Below are positions 7,523-16,247 of a stretch of 64,000 bases of DNA, in pieces. Every line of letters begins with the position of its first letter. Within the stretch, counting starts at the first letter, position 1. The DNA comes from CAVVSD01 sp963837655 (GTDB lineage: Bacteria; Actinomycetota; Thermoleophilia; Solirubrobacterales; Solirubrobacteraceae), in assembly GCA_963837655.1 (NCBI GenBank), contig CAWIOK010000005.1, positions 248,001 to 312,000 of the forward strand, given 5' to 3'. The notes beneath the pieces were generated by a model. That model saw nothing but the letters and a program-made list of their open reading frames with translations, was not told where the DNA came from and did not search any database. A program made the position numbers and the translations under genes.

Positions 7523-9487
7523 TCAGCGGGTCACCACGACGACGACCCGCCGGTTGTCCTCGCGGGCGCGCGCCGTGCCGCCGACCACGACCGGCCGCAC
7601 GCCGCCGTAGCCGACGGTGCTCGTCCTGACGTCGGCTCCGTAGGCGCGCAGTGTGCGACACATGGCCCGGGACCGGGCCCGGCTGAGCTTGAGCTCGTGG
7701 CCGGCCTCGCCCGCGTAGTCGGTGTAGCCCTCGCACCGGACAGCCTCCGTGTAGCGCAGGCCGGGCACGAGGAGGCGCGCCTCCCTGCGACCCTTCGGCG
7801 TGAGCTTCGCCGAGTCGAACTTGAAGAGCCCGCGGTCGGAGACCGTGCCGCCTTCGCCGGTCTGGAGTGCCCTGCCTCTCATGGCGGGCATGTCCATCAC
7901 GGCGATGCCGCGGAAGGAGAGCGCGTAGGAGCGGGTACGGCGCATCGTGGCCGACGTGTAGTCGTGCAGGTCGGACGGGATGGGCATGAGCCGCCTGCGC
8001 TGCGCGCGGGTGAGCGGATCCGCGAACCACATGGCCGTATGCACCACCTCGGACGGTGTTGCGGCGCCGGCACCGGACGCGTTGCGAGCCCGCACCGTGA
8101 TGCTCAGTCGCCTGCCGTTCTGCACACCGGTGATCCGTGCGATCAGGCGCGTCGTGCCCGCGGTCCGCAGCGTCTTCCACGTGCCGCTGCCGACGCGGGC
8201 CTCGTACCGCCTGATCGCACTGCTCCCCGTCTGCGACGGCGGGCGGAAGGCGAGGCCGACCGTCCGGTCGCCGGGCCGGGCGTGCAGGTCCAGCGGCGCG
8301 GACGGGAGCGTCGTCGCCGGCACCGGCCCCGTCGGTGTCGGCGTCGGTGTCGGCGTCGGCGTCGACTCGCCGGGGGCGGGCGGGACGGGGTCGGGGAGCA
8401 CGACGATCGCCAGCCCGTGCAGCACGCTCGCGAAGGTGATCAGCGGCGTCGCCTTCGCGCGCAGCGAGCCGTCCACCAGCACGTCGAACATGTTCAGCCT
8501 GGCGCCCGCGGTGAGGTAGAGGCTGTTCCCCCTCGGCGACATGAGCGAGTCGAGCGGGTAATCCAGGCTGAACGACGGGTCGGGGCCGGGTCGCTGGGTC
8601 AGAAGGCCGCCGCTGACGTCGTAGCTGAGCACTGTGAGGCCGTCCCCCTCCGTCAGGTACGCGTGCGTTCCGTCGGGGGAGAGCACGAGGCCGGCGGTGT
8701 TGCCGCTTCCGGGCGCCGTGGCCGGCGTCTTCGCCGTCAGCAGCCCGCTGCCGGGTGCGATGTTCCACTGGGTGATGAGGGTGGATCCGAACGAGCTGGA
8801 GACGTAGAGGCTCGAGCCGTCGACGCTCATCGCCATGCCCTCGGGACGGCCGGGTGAGGGGACGGTCGCGGGCGTCTTCGGGGTGAGCAGGCCCTGCGCG
8901 CCGATCGTGTACTGGCGGATCGTCCGCGGGTTGTTGCCGCGGTCGACGGAGTACAGGCTCGTCCCGTCCGGCGTGATGAGCATCCGCTGCGGGAGCGCGG
9001 CGGTCGGGAGGGTCGCGGGCGTCTTGGCGCTCAGCGTCCCGTCGGCGGCGACGTCGTACTGCGAGATGCTGTTCGCGAACGTGTTGGTCACGTACAGGCT
9101 GCGCCCGTCGGGACTCATCACGACGTACGCGGGGCCGGCGCCGGTCGGCACGGTGGCCGGCGACTTGGAGGTCAGCGCGCCCGTGCTCTGGTTGATGTCG
9201 AACTGGGCGACGGTGCCGTCGCCGTTGGAGGCGGCGTACAGGCTGCGCTTGTCGGGGCTGACCGCGAGGCCCCAAGGGTTGTCGGCCCCCGTGTACGCCC
9301 CGATGTAGGTCGGGTCGCCGTCGGCGTCGAGGGAGAGCTGATGGATCGCCTGTCCCTGGCGCTCGGCGACGTACAGATAGGTGGCGGCCTGCGCGGCGCC
9401 CGCTCCGAGACCTACTGCGGCCACGGCGAACACGACGACGGCGACGGCCTTGCGCGCGCATCGATGCGCGATCCTCGGTCGACCCAT
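7523..9487 (-). CDS. Secreted YVTN beta-propeller / fibronectin III / OmpA-like protein
   Basis: A 654-residue exported protein. Residues 1-35 are a signal peptide (RKAVAVVVFAVAAVGLGAG, cleavage near AQA-A). Residues about 36-370 form a beta-propeller of repeated LAVSPDKRSLYAA-like blades. A Thr-Pro linker follows near 375-390, then a fibronectin type III domain to about 480, and a C-terminal OmpA-like peptidoglycan-binding domain from about 555 (FKFDSAKLTPKGRREA ... GYTDYAGE ... LSRARSRAM ... REDNRRV). OmpA-like domains bind meso-diaminopimelate in the wall, so this protein is probably anchored to peptidoglycan. It heads the cluster leading to the propeller-bearing kinase. GGAGGG lies 10 bases before the ATG. 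Confidence 0.88.
   Translation of the reverse strand: MGRPRIAHRCARKAVAVVVFAVAAVGLGAGAAQAATYLYVAERQGQAIHQLSLDADGDPTYIGAYTGADNPWGLAVSPDKRSLYAASNGDGTVAQFDINQSTGALTSKSPATVPTGAGPAYVVMSPDGRSLYVTNTFANSISQYDVAADGTLSAKTPATLPTAALPQRMLITPDGTSLYSVDRGNNPRTIRQYTIGAQGLLTPKTPATVPSPGRPEGMAMSVDGSSLYVSSSFGSTLITQWNIAPGSGLLTAKTPATAPGSGNTAGLVLSPDGTHAYLTEGDGLTVLSYDVSGGLLTQRPGPDPSFSLDYPLDSLMSPRGNSLYLTAGARLNMFDVLVDGSLRAKATPLITFASVLHGLAIVVLPDPVPPAPGESTPTPTPTPTPTGPVPATTLPSAPLDLHARPGDRTVGLAFRPPSQTGSSAIRRYEARVGSGTWKTLRTAGTTRLIARITGVQNGRRLSITVRARNASGAGAATPSEVVHTAMWFADPLTRAQRRRLMPIPSDLHDYTSATMRRTRSYALSFRGIAVMDMPAMRGRALQTGEGGTVSDRGLFKFDSAKLTPKGRREARLLVPGLRYTEAVRCEGYTDYAGEAGHELKLSRARSRAMCRTLRAYGADVRTSTVGYGGVRPVVVGGTARAREDNRRVVVVVTR
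8331..8366. repeat. GGYGTC hexamer repeat encoding a Thr-Pro linker
   Basis: About six copies of a 6-base unit alternating GGTGTC and GGCGTC, read on the minus strand as a (Thr-Pro) run in the linker between the beta-propeller and the fibronectin domain. The copies differ only by T/C, so slipped-strand length change is plausible without loss of frame. Confidence 0.85.
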
Positions 9488-9522
9488 CCTGGGCGATCCC
9501 TCCGTCCGTGGGGCAGAGCTGA

Positions 9523-9538
9523 CTGCCCAAATGGGCAG
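9523..9538. promoter_or_regulatory. Inverted repeat, possible operator
   Basis: A perfect inverted repeat, CTGCCCA-AA-TGGGCAG, with 7-base arms in the 138-base region between the divergent propeller/OmpA and Rrf2 genes. Its size fits a dimeric regulator site. Which gene it controls cannot be told; it lies 36 bases above the ATG of the OmpA gene and about 87 bases above the Rrf2 ATG. Confidence 0.45.
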
Positions 9539-9563
9539 CGCCCCAATCGACTACCCACCCAGA

Positions 9564-9585
9564 AGGACGGCAAACGAACCGTCCT
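9564..9585. promoter_or_regulatory. Second inverted repeat upstream of the Rrf2/suf genes
   Basis: AGGACGG and CCGTCCT are perfect 7-base arms around an 8-base spacer. The site ends about 25 bases before TAGGAT (9610-9615), a likely -10 box for the Rrf2-sufCSU transcript, so it is placed where a repressor such as the Rrf2 protein itself could bind. It does not match the known IscR type 1 consensus closely, so the assignment is inferred. Confidence 0.4.
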
Positions 9586-9625
9586 CTCAGGCAAATCCGA
9601 CCGCATTGGTAGGATCTGGCGTGCG

Positions 9626-10117
9626 ATGATCTTCACGACGAAGGCCGAATACGGAGTCCGGCTGCTCGTCGAGCTTGGCCGCGCGCGGGCCGAAGGAGGG
9701 CCTGCGACGCCGGTCTCGCTCAAGGCGATCGCGGAGCGCGACAACCTCCCCCTCGCCTACCTCGAGCGCATCGTGGCGCTGCTGCGCCGCGCCGGGCTTG
9801 TCGAGAGCACACGCGGCGCCCACGGCGGCTACCGCCTGGCGCGCGAGCCGGAGAGCCTCACGATGGACGAGGTGATCATCGCTCTCGAGGGCGTGGTCGC
9901 TCCCATGGAGTGCTTCGTCGACGACCCTGCCGGCGACCCTCGCGTCCTCTGCTCGCATGTCGCGGACAGCGGTCAAGGCTGTGCCACCAAGCTGCTGTGG
10001 ACGCGCGTCCACGGCAGCGTCATGCAGGCGCTCGGCGGCACCACGCTGGCCGAGCTGGTCGCCTTCTCCGCACGCGAGCAGGCGCCCGTCGCGATCGCTT
10101 CCCCGCAACCCCTGTGA
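9626..10117 (+). CDS. Rrf2 family iron-sulfur regulator of the suf genes
   Basis: A 163-residue Rrf2 family transcription factor. The winged helix-turn-helix covers about residues 1-80 (MIFTTKAEYGVRLL ... AHGGYRLAREP) and a C-terminal cluster-binding loop carries Cys96, Cys109 and Cys119, the three-cysteine arrangement of IscR-like sensors that ligate a [2Fe-2S] cluster. It precedes sufC by 6 bases and is therefore the likely cluster-status regulator of this operon. The ATG at 9626 is preferred over the long upstream frame because it gives the exact family N-terminus and lies 10 bases after TAGGAT. Confidence 0.9.
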   Translation: MIFTTKAEYGVRLLVELGRARAEGGPATPVSLKAIAERDNLPLAYLERIVALLRRAGLVESTRGAHGGYRLAREPESLTMDEVIIALEGVVAPMECFVDDPAGDPRVLCSHVADSGQGCATKLLWTRVHGSVMQALGGTTLAELVAFSAREQAPVAIASPQPL

Positions 10118-10123
10118 AAGAGA

Positions 10124-10894
10124 ATGGCTGAGCTCAAGATCGAGAACCTCCACGTCCAGGCCGAGGACAAGAAGATCCTCAAGGGCCTGGACCTGACCGT
10201 GCGCCCGGGGGAGGTCCATGCGCTCATGGGCCCCAACGGCTCCGGCAAGTCGACCCTGGCGAACGCCATCATGGGTCACCCGAACCTCGAGGTCACCGAG
10301 GGCCGGATCCTCCTCGACGGCGAGGACATCACCGAGGCTGACCCCGATGAGCGTTCCCGCCTCGGGCTGTTCATGGCCTTCCAGTACCCCGTCTCCATCC
10401 CTGGCGTGACCGTGACGAAGTACCTGCGCATGGTCATGAACGCCCACCGCGACGCACGCGGCGAGGGCGACATCCCGCTGCGCGAGTTCCGCAAGACCGT
10501 CGAGGAGGCGATGGAGCTCGTCAACGTGCCGCGCGAGTTCTCCTCGCGCTACCTCAACGAGGGCTTCTCCGGCGGCGAGAAGAAGCGCATGGAGATCCTC
10601 CAGCTTGCGCTCCAGAAGCCGAAGCTCGCGGTCCTCGACGAGACCGACTCGGGTCTGGACATCGACGCGCTGAACGTCGTCGCGCACGGCGTCAACGCCG
10701 TCGCCAAGGGCACGGACATGGGCACGCTGATCATCACCCACTATCAGCGGATCCTCCATCTGGTGCAGCCCGACCGAGTGTCGATCATGTTCGACGGCCG
10801 GATCGTCAAGGAGGGCGGCCCCGAGCTCGTCGAGCGCCTCGAGCGCGAGGGCTACGGGCCGATCCGCGACGAGCTGGCGGAGGCCGTCGCATGA
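10124..10894 (+). CDS. sufC: SufC, ATPase of the SUF iron-sulfur assembly complex
   Basis: A 256-residue cytoplasmic ABC-type ATPase that drives the SufBCD scaffold. Walker A is GPNGSGKST near residue 37, the signature motif is FSGGEKKRMEI near 148, and Walker B runs into DETDSGLDID near 170, the form typical of SufC. The start has a good ribosome site (GAAAGAG, 5 bases upstream). The final ATGA overlaps the start of sufS by 4 bases. SufB and SufD, its partners, lie in a separate block 5.7 kb downstream. Confidence 0.97.
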   Translation: MAELKIENLHVQAEDKKILKGLDLTVRPGEVHALMGPNGSGKSTLANAIMGHPNLEVTEGRILLDGEDITEADPDERSRLGLFMAFQYPVSIPGVTVTKYLRMVMNAHRDARGEGDIPLREFRKTVEEAMELVNVPREFSSRYLNEGFSGGEKKRMEILQLALQKPKLAVLDETDSGLDIDALNVVAHGVNAVAKGTDMGTLIITHYQRILHLVQPDRVSIMFDGRIVKEGGPELVERLEREGYGPIRDELAEAVA

Positions 10895-12117
10895 CCCTCC
10901 TGCCCGAGGTCGGCCAGCGGGACCTCGCGGGCGAGTTCCCCTCGCTGCAGCGCGAGGGTCTGCACTACCTCGACGCTGCCGCCACCTCGCAGACCCCGCG
11001 GGTCGTGCTCGCGGCGATGGACGACTACTACGAGCACCACCGCGCCAGCGTGCACCGCGGCGTCTACCCGCTCGCGGCCGAGGCGACGGACCTGTTCGAG
11101 GGCGCGCGCGACCGCATCGCTGCGTTCGTCGGCCACCCGTCGCGCGACACGATCTTCACGAAGAACGCCACGGAGTCGATCAACCTCGTGGCGTACTCGT
11201 GGGGGCGCGCGAACGTGGAGCCTGGCGACCGCGTCGTCGTCACGGAGATGGAGCACCACTCCAACTTCGTGCCGTGGCACGTGCTGGCCCGCGAGCGCGG
11301 CGCCACGCTGGAGGTCGTCCCCATCGACGCCGACGGCCTGCTGCGGCTCGACGTGCTCGACGAGCTGCTCGCGACCGGCACGGTGAAGGTCGTCGCGGTC
11401 GCCCACGTCTCCAACGTGGTCGGCACCGTGAACCCGATCGCCGACATCGCCGCCCGGGCGCACGCCGCCGGCGCGATCGTGGTCGTCGACGGCGCGCAGG
11501 CGGTGCCGCAGATGGCGGTCGACGTGGCCGCGCTCGGCGCGGACTTCTACGCCTGGACCGGCCACAAGGCCTACGGGCCGACCGGGATCGGCGTGCTGCA
11601 CGGCCTCCACGAGCTGCTCGACGCGATGCCGCCGTTCATCGGCGGCGGGCACATGATCTCCAACGTCACCGTCGACGAGATCCGCTGGGCCGAGCTGCCC
11701 GGCAAGTTCGAGGCGGGGACGTCGAACATCGCCGAGGCCATCGGCCTGGGCGCCGCAGTCGACTTCCTGTCCGAGATCGGGATGGACGCGGTGCGCGCGC
11801 ACGAGCGCGACCTGACCGCCTACGCCCTGGAACGCCTCTCCGAGGTCCCCGGCGTCACGATCAACGGCCCCCACGACGTCGACACGCGCGGCGCGCTCGT
11901 GTCGTTCACGCTCGACCTCATCCACCCGCACGACGTCGCGGAGATCCTGGGCAGCCGGGGTGTGTGCGTGCGGGCGGGCCACCATTGCGCCCAGCCCCTG
12001 ATGAAGTGCCTGGGTGTCGGGGCGACGACGCGCGCGTCGTTCGCCGTGCACAACAGCCGCGCCGACGTCGACGCGCTGATCGACGGCCTCGACGAGGTCA
12101 GGAGGGTGTTCGCCTAG
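10891..12117 (+). CDS. sufS: SufS cysteine desulfurase
   Basis: A 408-residue group II cysteine desulfurase that takes sulfur from L-cysteine as an enzyme-bound persulfide. The pyridoxal phosphate lysine is Lys226 (TGHKAYGPTG) and the catalytic cysteine is Cys366 (RAGHHCAQPLM), both intact; the length is normal. The start overlaps the sufC stop by 4 bases, and the stop shares one base with the GTG start of sufU, the sulfur acceptor, so all three should be translated together. Confidence 0.97.
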   Translation: MTLLPEVGQRDLAGEFPSLQREGLHYLDAAATSQTPRVVLAAMDDYYEHHRASVHRGVYPLAAEATDLFEGARDRIAAFVGHPSRDTIFTKNATESINLVAYSWGRANVEPGDRVVVTEMEHHSNFVPWHVLARERGATLEVVPIDADGLLRLDVLDELLATGTVKVVAVAHVSNVVGTVNPIADIAARAHAAGAIVVVDGAQAVPQMAVDVAALGADFYAWTGHKAYGPTGIGVLHGLHELLDAMPPFIGGGHMISNVTVDEIRWAELPGKFEAGTSNIAEAIGLGAAVDFLSEIGMDAVRAHERDLTAYALERLSEVPGVTINGPHDVDTRGALVSFTLDLIHPHDVAEILGSRGVCVRAGHHCAQPLMKCLGVGATTRASFAVHNSRADVDALIDGLDEVRRVFA

Positions 12118-12548
12118 TGAGCGGCATGGACGCCATGTATCGCGAGGAGATCCTCGAGCACTACAAGCGCCCGCATAACTGGGGCGAGATCGAGGACCCC
12201 GACCTCGAGTTCGAGGACACCAACCCGCTCTGCGGGGACGAGCTGCGCGTGACGATCCGCGTCGACGCCGAGGACCGCGTCGAGGACCTGCGCTTCAGCG
12301 GCCACGGCTGCGCGATCAGCCAGGCCGCGGCGTCGATGGTGTCCGACGAGGTCAAGGGGATGCCGGTCAAGGATCTGCTCCGGCTGGACCGCTCGTTCAT
12401 CCTCGACCTGCTCGGGATCGACATCTCGGCGACGCGCATCAAGTGCGCGCTGCTGTCGCTGAAGGTCCTCAAGAGCGCGGGGCTGGGTGCCGCGGTGGAA
12501 TGGGAGCCGGCGACGCCGCCGAGCGAGGCCGAGGCCGGCACCAGCTAG
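12117..12548 (+). CDS. sufU: SufU, zinc-dependent sulfur transfer protein
   Basis: A 143-residue SufU. The zinc and sulfur ligands Cys39 and Asp41 (NPLCGDE), Cys65 (GHGCAISQAA) and Cys110 (RIKCALL) are all present, and the insertion typical of SufU relative to IscU is present between Cys65 and Cys110. SufU accepts persulfide sulfur from SufS in Gram-positive and actinobacterial SUF systems. The GTG at 12117 is chosen because AGGAGG lies 10 bases upstream and the start overlaps the sufS stop; ATG codons at 12126 and 12135 are alternatives. Confidence 0.93.
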   Translation: MSGMDAMYREEILEHYKRPHNWGEIEDPDLEFEDTNPLCGDELRVTIRVDAEDRVEDLRFSGHGCAISQAAASMVSDEVKGMPVKDLLRLDRSFILDLLGIDISATRIKCALLSLKVLKSAGLGAAVEWEPATPPSEAEAGTS

Positions 12549-12551
12549 GTC

Positions 12552-14180
12552 GTGCGCGCGAGCGCGCAGCCGCTCGCCCTCCTTGCTGCACTCCTTCTCG
12601 GAGTGCTGCTCCTTTCGCCCCTGTCCGCGAACGCCGCGACGCCGGGGGTCAACATCGCCGGCGTTCCCGGCGCGGTCCAGCTCGACCAGGCCGCCGCGAG
12701 CGGCGCCAGGGACGTGCGCGTGTTCGCGCAACGCGACGCGTTCCCCGCCCGCTACGCGGACTACCGCGCGATCGTCTCCGGCGCGCGCGCCCGCGGCATG
12801 GGGGTCGTGTTCGTCCTCATCGGGCCCTCGGGCCCCGCGACGAGCGCCTCGGCCTTCGCCGACTTCGCCGGGGAGTTCGCCGGGCAGATGGCCCAGGCCG
12901 GCGGCGCGGCCGCCTACGAGGTGTGGAACGAGCCCGACGAGCCCCAGTTCTGGGGCGGCCCGGTCGACGTCGGCCACTACACGGACATCCTCCGGGCCGC
13001 GGCGCCGCGGATCCGGCGGGCCGACCCGAAGGCCGAGGTCCTGCTCGGCGCGCTGACCGGCAACAACTACGGCTTCCTCGGCCAGGTCTACGACCGGGGT
13101 GGACGCGGCTCGTTCGACGCCGTGGCCGTCCATACGGACACGGCGTGTCTCGTGGACCCGCCCACCACCTTCCAGCGCGAGGCCGGGAAGATCGGGCGCT
13201 TCTCGTTCCTCGGCTTCCGCACGCTGCGCGAGGTCATGGTCGCCAACGGCGACGGCGACAAGACGATCTGGATGACGGAGCTCGGATGGTCGACCGCCAC
13301 GTCGATCTGCGGCAGGGGCACGTGGACCGGGCAGAAGCCGGCGGGGGTCACGGAGGCCGTGCAGGCCGCCAACCTCAGCGAGGCGTACCACTGCCTCGCC
13401 GCCGCTCCGTACGTCGAGGCCGGGCTGTGGTTCACGCTCACGGACTCCGACGGCGAGGGTGACGAGCTCGACCACTACGGGCTGCTGCGCGCCGACGCGT
13501 CGCCCAAGCCGGCGTGGGCCGCGTTCCGCCGCTACGCGACGCAGGGCGACACGCTCACCAGCGCGTGCGGCGATCTCGGGGGCCCCGACATCGTCGTCTC
13601 CACCCCCACGCGGGACGTGCGCTACGTCGGCGCGCTGTCGCTTCGGGCCGTCGCGAACGACCCGTCGGGCGTGGCCCGCGTGACCTTCCGCGTCGACGGC
13701 ACCACGATCCGCAACTTCACCGGCGCGGCCGTCGCGTCCGGTCGACCCGTCGGCCTGGAGTGGCAGGGGGCCAAGCGGCTCGCGCTGGGCGGGCACGTGC
13801 TGACGGTCGTCGCGCTCGATCCGCACGGCAACGCGAGCAGCCGGGCGATCCGCATCACCCGGGTGCGCAGCCTGCCCGCGACGCTGCGGACGAGGGTGTC
13901 CCTCGGGGCGATCCACGTCGGCGCCGGGGGCGTCGCGACGGTGACCGGTCGCGTCGTGAAGTCCGGCTCGCCGAGCCTGTCGGGGAAGGTGCGCGTCGCG
14001 TGGCAGCGGCGGCGGGGCGCGGGCTGGCGGACGGTCCACTCCGTCCTGCGGCGTGCCGACCGGCCGTTCAGGGTCAGGCAGCGCCTCGTGCCCGCGGGAC
14101 GCTGGCGGGTGCGGGCGAGCTACGTGAGCAGGGCGCCGTACCGGACGTCGTCGGCCTGGCGCACCTTGCGCGTCGGCTAG
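12552..14180 (+). CDS. Secreted TIM-barrel glycoside hydrolase-like protein
   Basis: A 542-residue exported protein. Residues 1-28 form a signal peptide ending near ANA-A. Residues about 30-330 match a clan A glycosidase barrel: the putative acid/base is Glu127 (VWNEPDEP) and the putative nucleophile Glu243 (WMTELGWS), spaced as in GH5/GH39-like enzymes. The C-terminal 200 residues look like two beta-rich domains that could bind wall or polysaccharide. The start is GTG, 3 bases after sufU, so it probably shares the suf transcript although nothing links it to iron-sulfur assembly. Its stop overlaps the convergent gene by 4 bases. The substrate is unknown. Confidence 0.75.
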   Translation: MRASAQPLALLAALLLGVLLLSPLSANAATPGVNIAGVPGAVQLDQAAASGARDVRVFAQRDAFPARYADYRAIVSGARARGMGVVFVLIGPSGPATSASAFADFAGEFAGQMAQAGGAAAYEVWNEPDEPQFWGGPVDVGHYTDILRAAAPRIRRADPKAEVLLGALTGNNYGFLGQVYDRGGRGSFDAVAVHTDTACLVDPPTTFQREAGKIGRFSFLGFRTLREVMVANGDGDKTIWMTELGWSTATSICGRGTWTGQKPAGVTEAVQAANLSEAYHCLAAAPYVEAGLWFTLTDSDGEGDELDHYGLLRADASPKPAWAAFRRYATQGDTLTSACGDLGGPDIVVSTPTRDVRYVGALSLRAVANDPSGVARVTFRVDGTTIRNFTGAAVASGRPVGLEWQGAKRLALGGHVLTVVALDPHGNASSRAIRITRVRSLPATLRTRVSLGAIHVGAGGVATVTGRVVKSGSPSLSGKVRVAWQRRRGAGWRTVHSVLRRADRPFRVRQRLVPAGRWRVRASYVSRAPYRTSSAWRTLRVG

Positions 14181-15910
14181 GCCGCTTCGCCCAGCGCGCC
14201 GGGCTCGCCGAAGTCGCCGCGGCGGATCCGGCTGTACAGCCAGGCCTCCAGCTCGTCGGCGGGCAGCGGGTGCGACAGCGCGTAGCCCTGCGCGGCGTCG
14301 CAGCCCAGCGCTGCGAGCCGGTGCCAGTCGGCCGGGGACTCCAGGCCCTCGGCGACGACGCCCATGTCGAGGCTGTGGCCGAGGTCGATCGCCGAGCGGG
14401 TGATCTGCAGGTCGCGGTCGTCGGCCTGGATGCCGGCGATGAAGGACCGGTCGATCTTGAGCTGGTGGAACGGCAGGTCGCGCAGGCGACCGAGCGACGA
14501 GCGGCCGGAGCCGAAGTCGTCCAGCGACACGCGGACGCCGAGCGCGCCGAGCAGGTGGATCGTCGTGGCCGCCTCGTCGGGGTCCTCGAGGATCGCGCGC
14601 TCGGTGACGTCGAGCTGCAGCGAGTCGGCCGGGACGCCGTGCTGCTCGAGCAGGCCGTGGACGAGGTCCGGGAAGCCGGGGTCGAGCAGGTCGCGGGCCG
14701 AGACGTTGACCGTGAGATCCAGCGCGATGCCCTCGGCGCGCCAGAGCGCCGACTGCTCGAGCGCCTGCCCGAGCACCGTGGCGGTGACGCGGGTGATGAG
14801 ATGCGTCGGCTCGGCCATCGGGATGAAGTCGTCGGGGGCGAGCATGCCCTCGTGCGGGTGCGCCCAGCGCACGAGCGCCTCGACGCCGACGACGTCGCCG
14901 CGCTGGAGGTCGAGCAGCGGCTGGTAGTGCACGACGATCTCGCCGCCGTCGAGCGCTCGGCGCAGCTCGGCGAGGCGGCGCAGGCGGCGGGGGCTCGCGT
15001 CGCCTGCCTTCGTGCGGGCGAAGGCGTGCGGGCGACCCTGGGCCTTGGCGACGTGCAGGGCGGCGTCGGCGCGGCGCAGCAGCGTGACCGCGTCGCGGCC
15101 GTCGCCGGGGCAGATCGCGATGCCGGCGGTCGCCTCGACGTAGACGGGGGCGTCGTCGCCCAGCGTCAGCTCCTCGTGCAGCGCTTGGCGCAGTCGGGTC
15201 GCGAGGCCGGCGGCCTCCTCGTGGCTGGCGACGGCGGGGGCGAGGACGGCGAAGGTGTCGCCGCCGAGGTGCGCGAGGGTGTCGAGAACGCCCACGGCGC
15301 CGGCGAACCGCTCGGCGACTCCGACGAGGACGCGGTCGCCGATCTCGTGGCCGAGGACCTGGTTGACCTCGTGGAATCGGTCGAGATCGAGCAGCAGCAG
15401 CGCGAAGCGCCCGTGGTCGACGGCGCCGTCGAGCTCGTCGCGCAGGGCGCGGCGGTTCGGCAGGCCGGTGAGAGGGTCGTGGAGCTCGGAGTGGCGGCTC
15501 TCGTCGAGCTGCGCGTGCAGCGCGCTGACCTCGGTGATGACGCCGCGCAGAGCGACGGGGCGCCCCCGGCGGTCGCGCTCGATGAGGACGCGCTCGTAGA
15601 GCTCGACGTCCTCGCCGTCCGCGTCGACCATGCGGTATTGGAGGTCGACGTCGGTGGTGTCGAGGTCGGCGATGGCGTCCTCGAGCTCCTCGATGACGCG
15701 CTCGCGGTCCTCGTGGTGCAGCAGGGCGACCCAGAAGTCCGGGTCGTCGAGCCACTCCTCGGGCGTGTACCCGAGCAGCACCTCGCTGTACGGGCTGACG
15801 TAGTGCAGCGTGCGGTCGCCGTGCGCAGCCCAGCTGACGGCAGGCATCTCGTCCAGCAGCGTCTCGGGCCCCGGACCGTCCTCGTCGATGTCCCACCTTG
15901 AATAGCTCAC
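14177..15910 (-). CDS. PAS-GGDEF-EAL cyclic-di-GMP protein, probable phosphodiesterase
   Basis: A 577-residue cytoplasmic protein with a PAS domain (about residues 20-140), a GGDEF domain (about 145-310) and an EAL domain (about 320-565). The GGDEF signature is degenerate, reading GGDTF, so cyclase activity is unlikely. The EAL domain keeps GVEALVRW, LDDFGSG, the lysine in QLKIDRSFI and the glutamate in VVAEGLE, so it should hydrolyse c-di-GMP. The start is GTG at 15910 with no clear ribosome site. It lies between the two suf blocks on the opposite strand. Confidence 0.9.
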   Translation of the reverse strand: MSYSRWDIDEDGPGPETLLDEMPAVSWAAHGDRTLHYVSPYSEVLLGYTPEEWLDDPDFWVALLHHEDRERVIEELEDAIADLDTTDVDLQYRMVDADGEDVELYERVLIERDRRGRPVALRGVITEVSALHAQLDESRHSELHDPLTGLPNRRALRDELDGAVDHGRFALLLLDLDRFHEVNQVLGHEIGDRVLVGVAERFAGAVGVLDTLAHLGGDTFAVLAPAVASHEEAAGLATRLRQALHEELTLGDDAPVYVEATAGIAICPGDGRDAVTLLRRADAALHVAKAQGRPHAFARTKAGDASPRRLRRLAELRRALDGGEIVVHYQPLLDLQRGDVVGVEALVRWAHPHEGMLAPDDFIPMAEPTHLITRVTATVLGQALEQSALWRAEGIALDLTVNVSARDLLDPGFPDLVHGLLEQHGVPADSLQLDVTERAILEDPDEAATTIHLLGALGVRVSLDDFGSGRSSLGRLRDLPFHQLKIDRSFIAGIQADDRDLQITRSAIDLGHSLDMGVVAEGLESPADWHRLAALGCDAAQGYALSHPLPADELEAWLYSRIRRGDFGEPGALGEAA

Positions 15911-15969
15911 GGGGGATGCGTCGGATCTCCTGGCCCCCGGCTCGACGGATGACCCCCAGGCGTCGGCGG

Positions 15970-16149
15970 ATGATCGATGCGGCCAGAGTTGGAGAGGGTG
16001 CCCTGATCATCCTCCGACTCCGCCGCGCGCTCTGTGCCGCGATCCTCCTCGCCTGCCTGTCCGTCGTCGCCGTCGTGTGCGCCGACGACGAACGCGCGCC
16101 CGCTGCCGCGGGCGCCGCGACGACGGCGGCATCGCCCGCCCGGGACTGA
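15970..16149 (+). CDS. Possible 59-residue membrane or exported peptide
   Basis: The 337 bases between the PAS-GGDEF-EAL gene and the Rieske gene contain one plausible short frame, ATG at 15970 to TGA at 16149. It encodes a basic stretch (RLRRAL), one hydrophobic helix (AAILLACLSVVAVVCA) and an Ala-rich tail, like a small membrane protein or uncleaved signal peptide. GGAGAGGG lies inside the frame before CTG ATC, so a later start is possible. No family is recognised and it may not be expressed. Confidence 0.3.
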   Translation: MIDAARVGEGALIILRLRRALCAAILLACLSVVAVVCADDERAPAAAGAATTAASPARD

Positions 16150-16221
16150 GGACACGCGAGCGGCCGGGCGCCCGTCCTTGTCGGCCTGCACGCCGGCAGG
16201 GGTGGTCCCCACCTGGGCGGA

Positions 16222-16227
16222 TACAAT
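16222..16227 (+). promoter_or_regulatory. Likely -10 box for the Rieske-sufBD operon
   Basis: TACAAT is one of the best -10 matches in the window. It would start transcription near 16234, just after the alternative GTG at 16233 begins, leaving AAGGA as ribosome site for the TTG at 16248. No strong -35 hexamer is seen at 17 bases upstream. Confidence 0.5.
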
Positions 16228-16247
16228 GCCGAGTGCAAGGATCGGAT

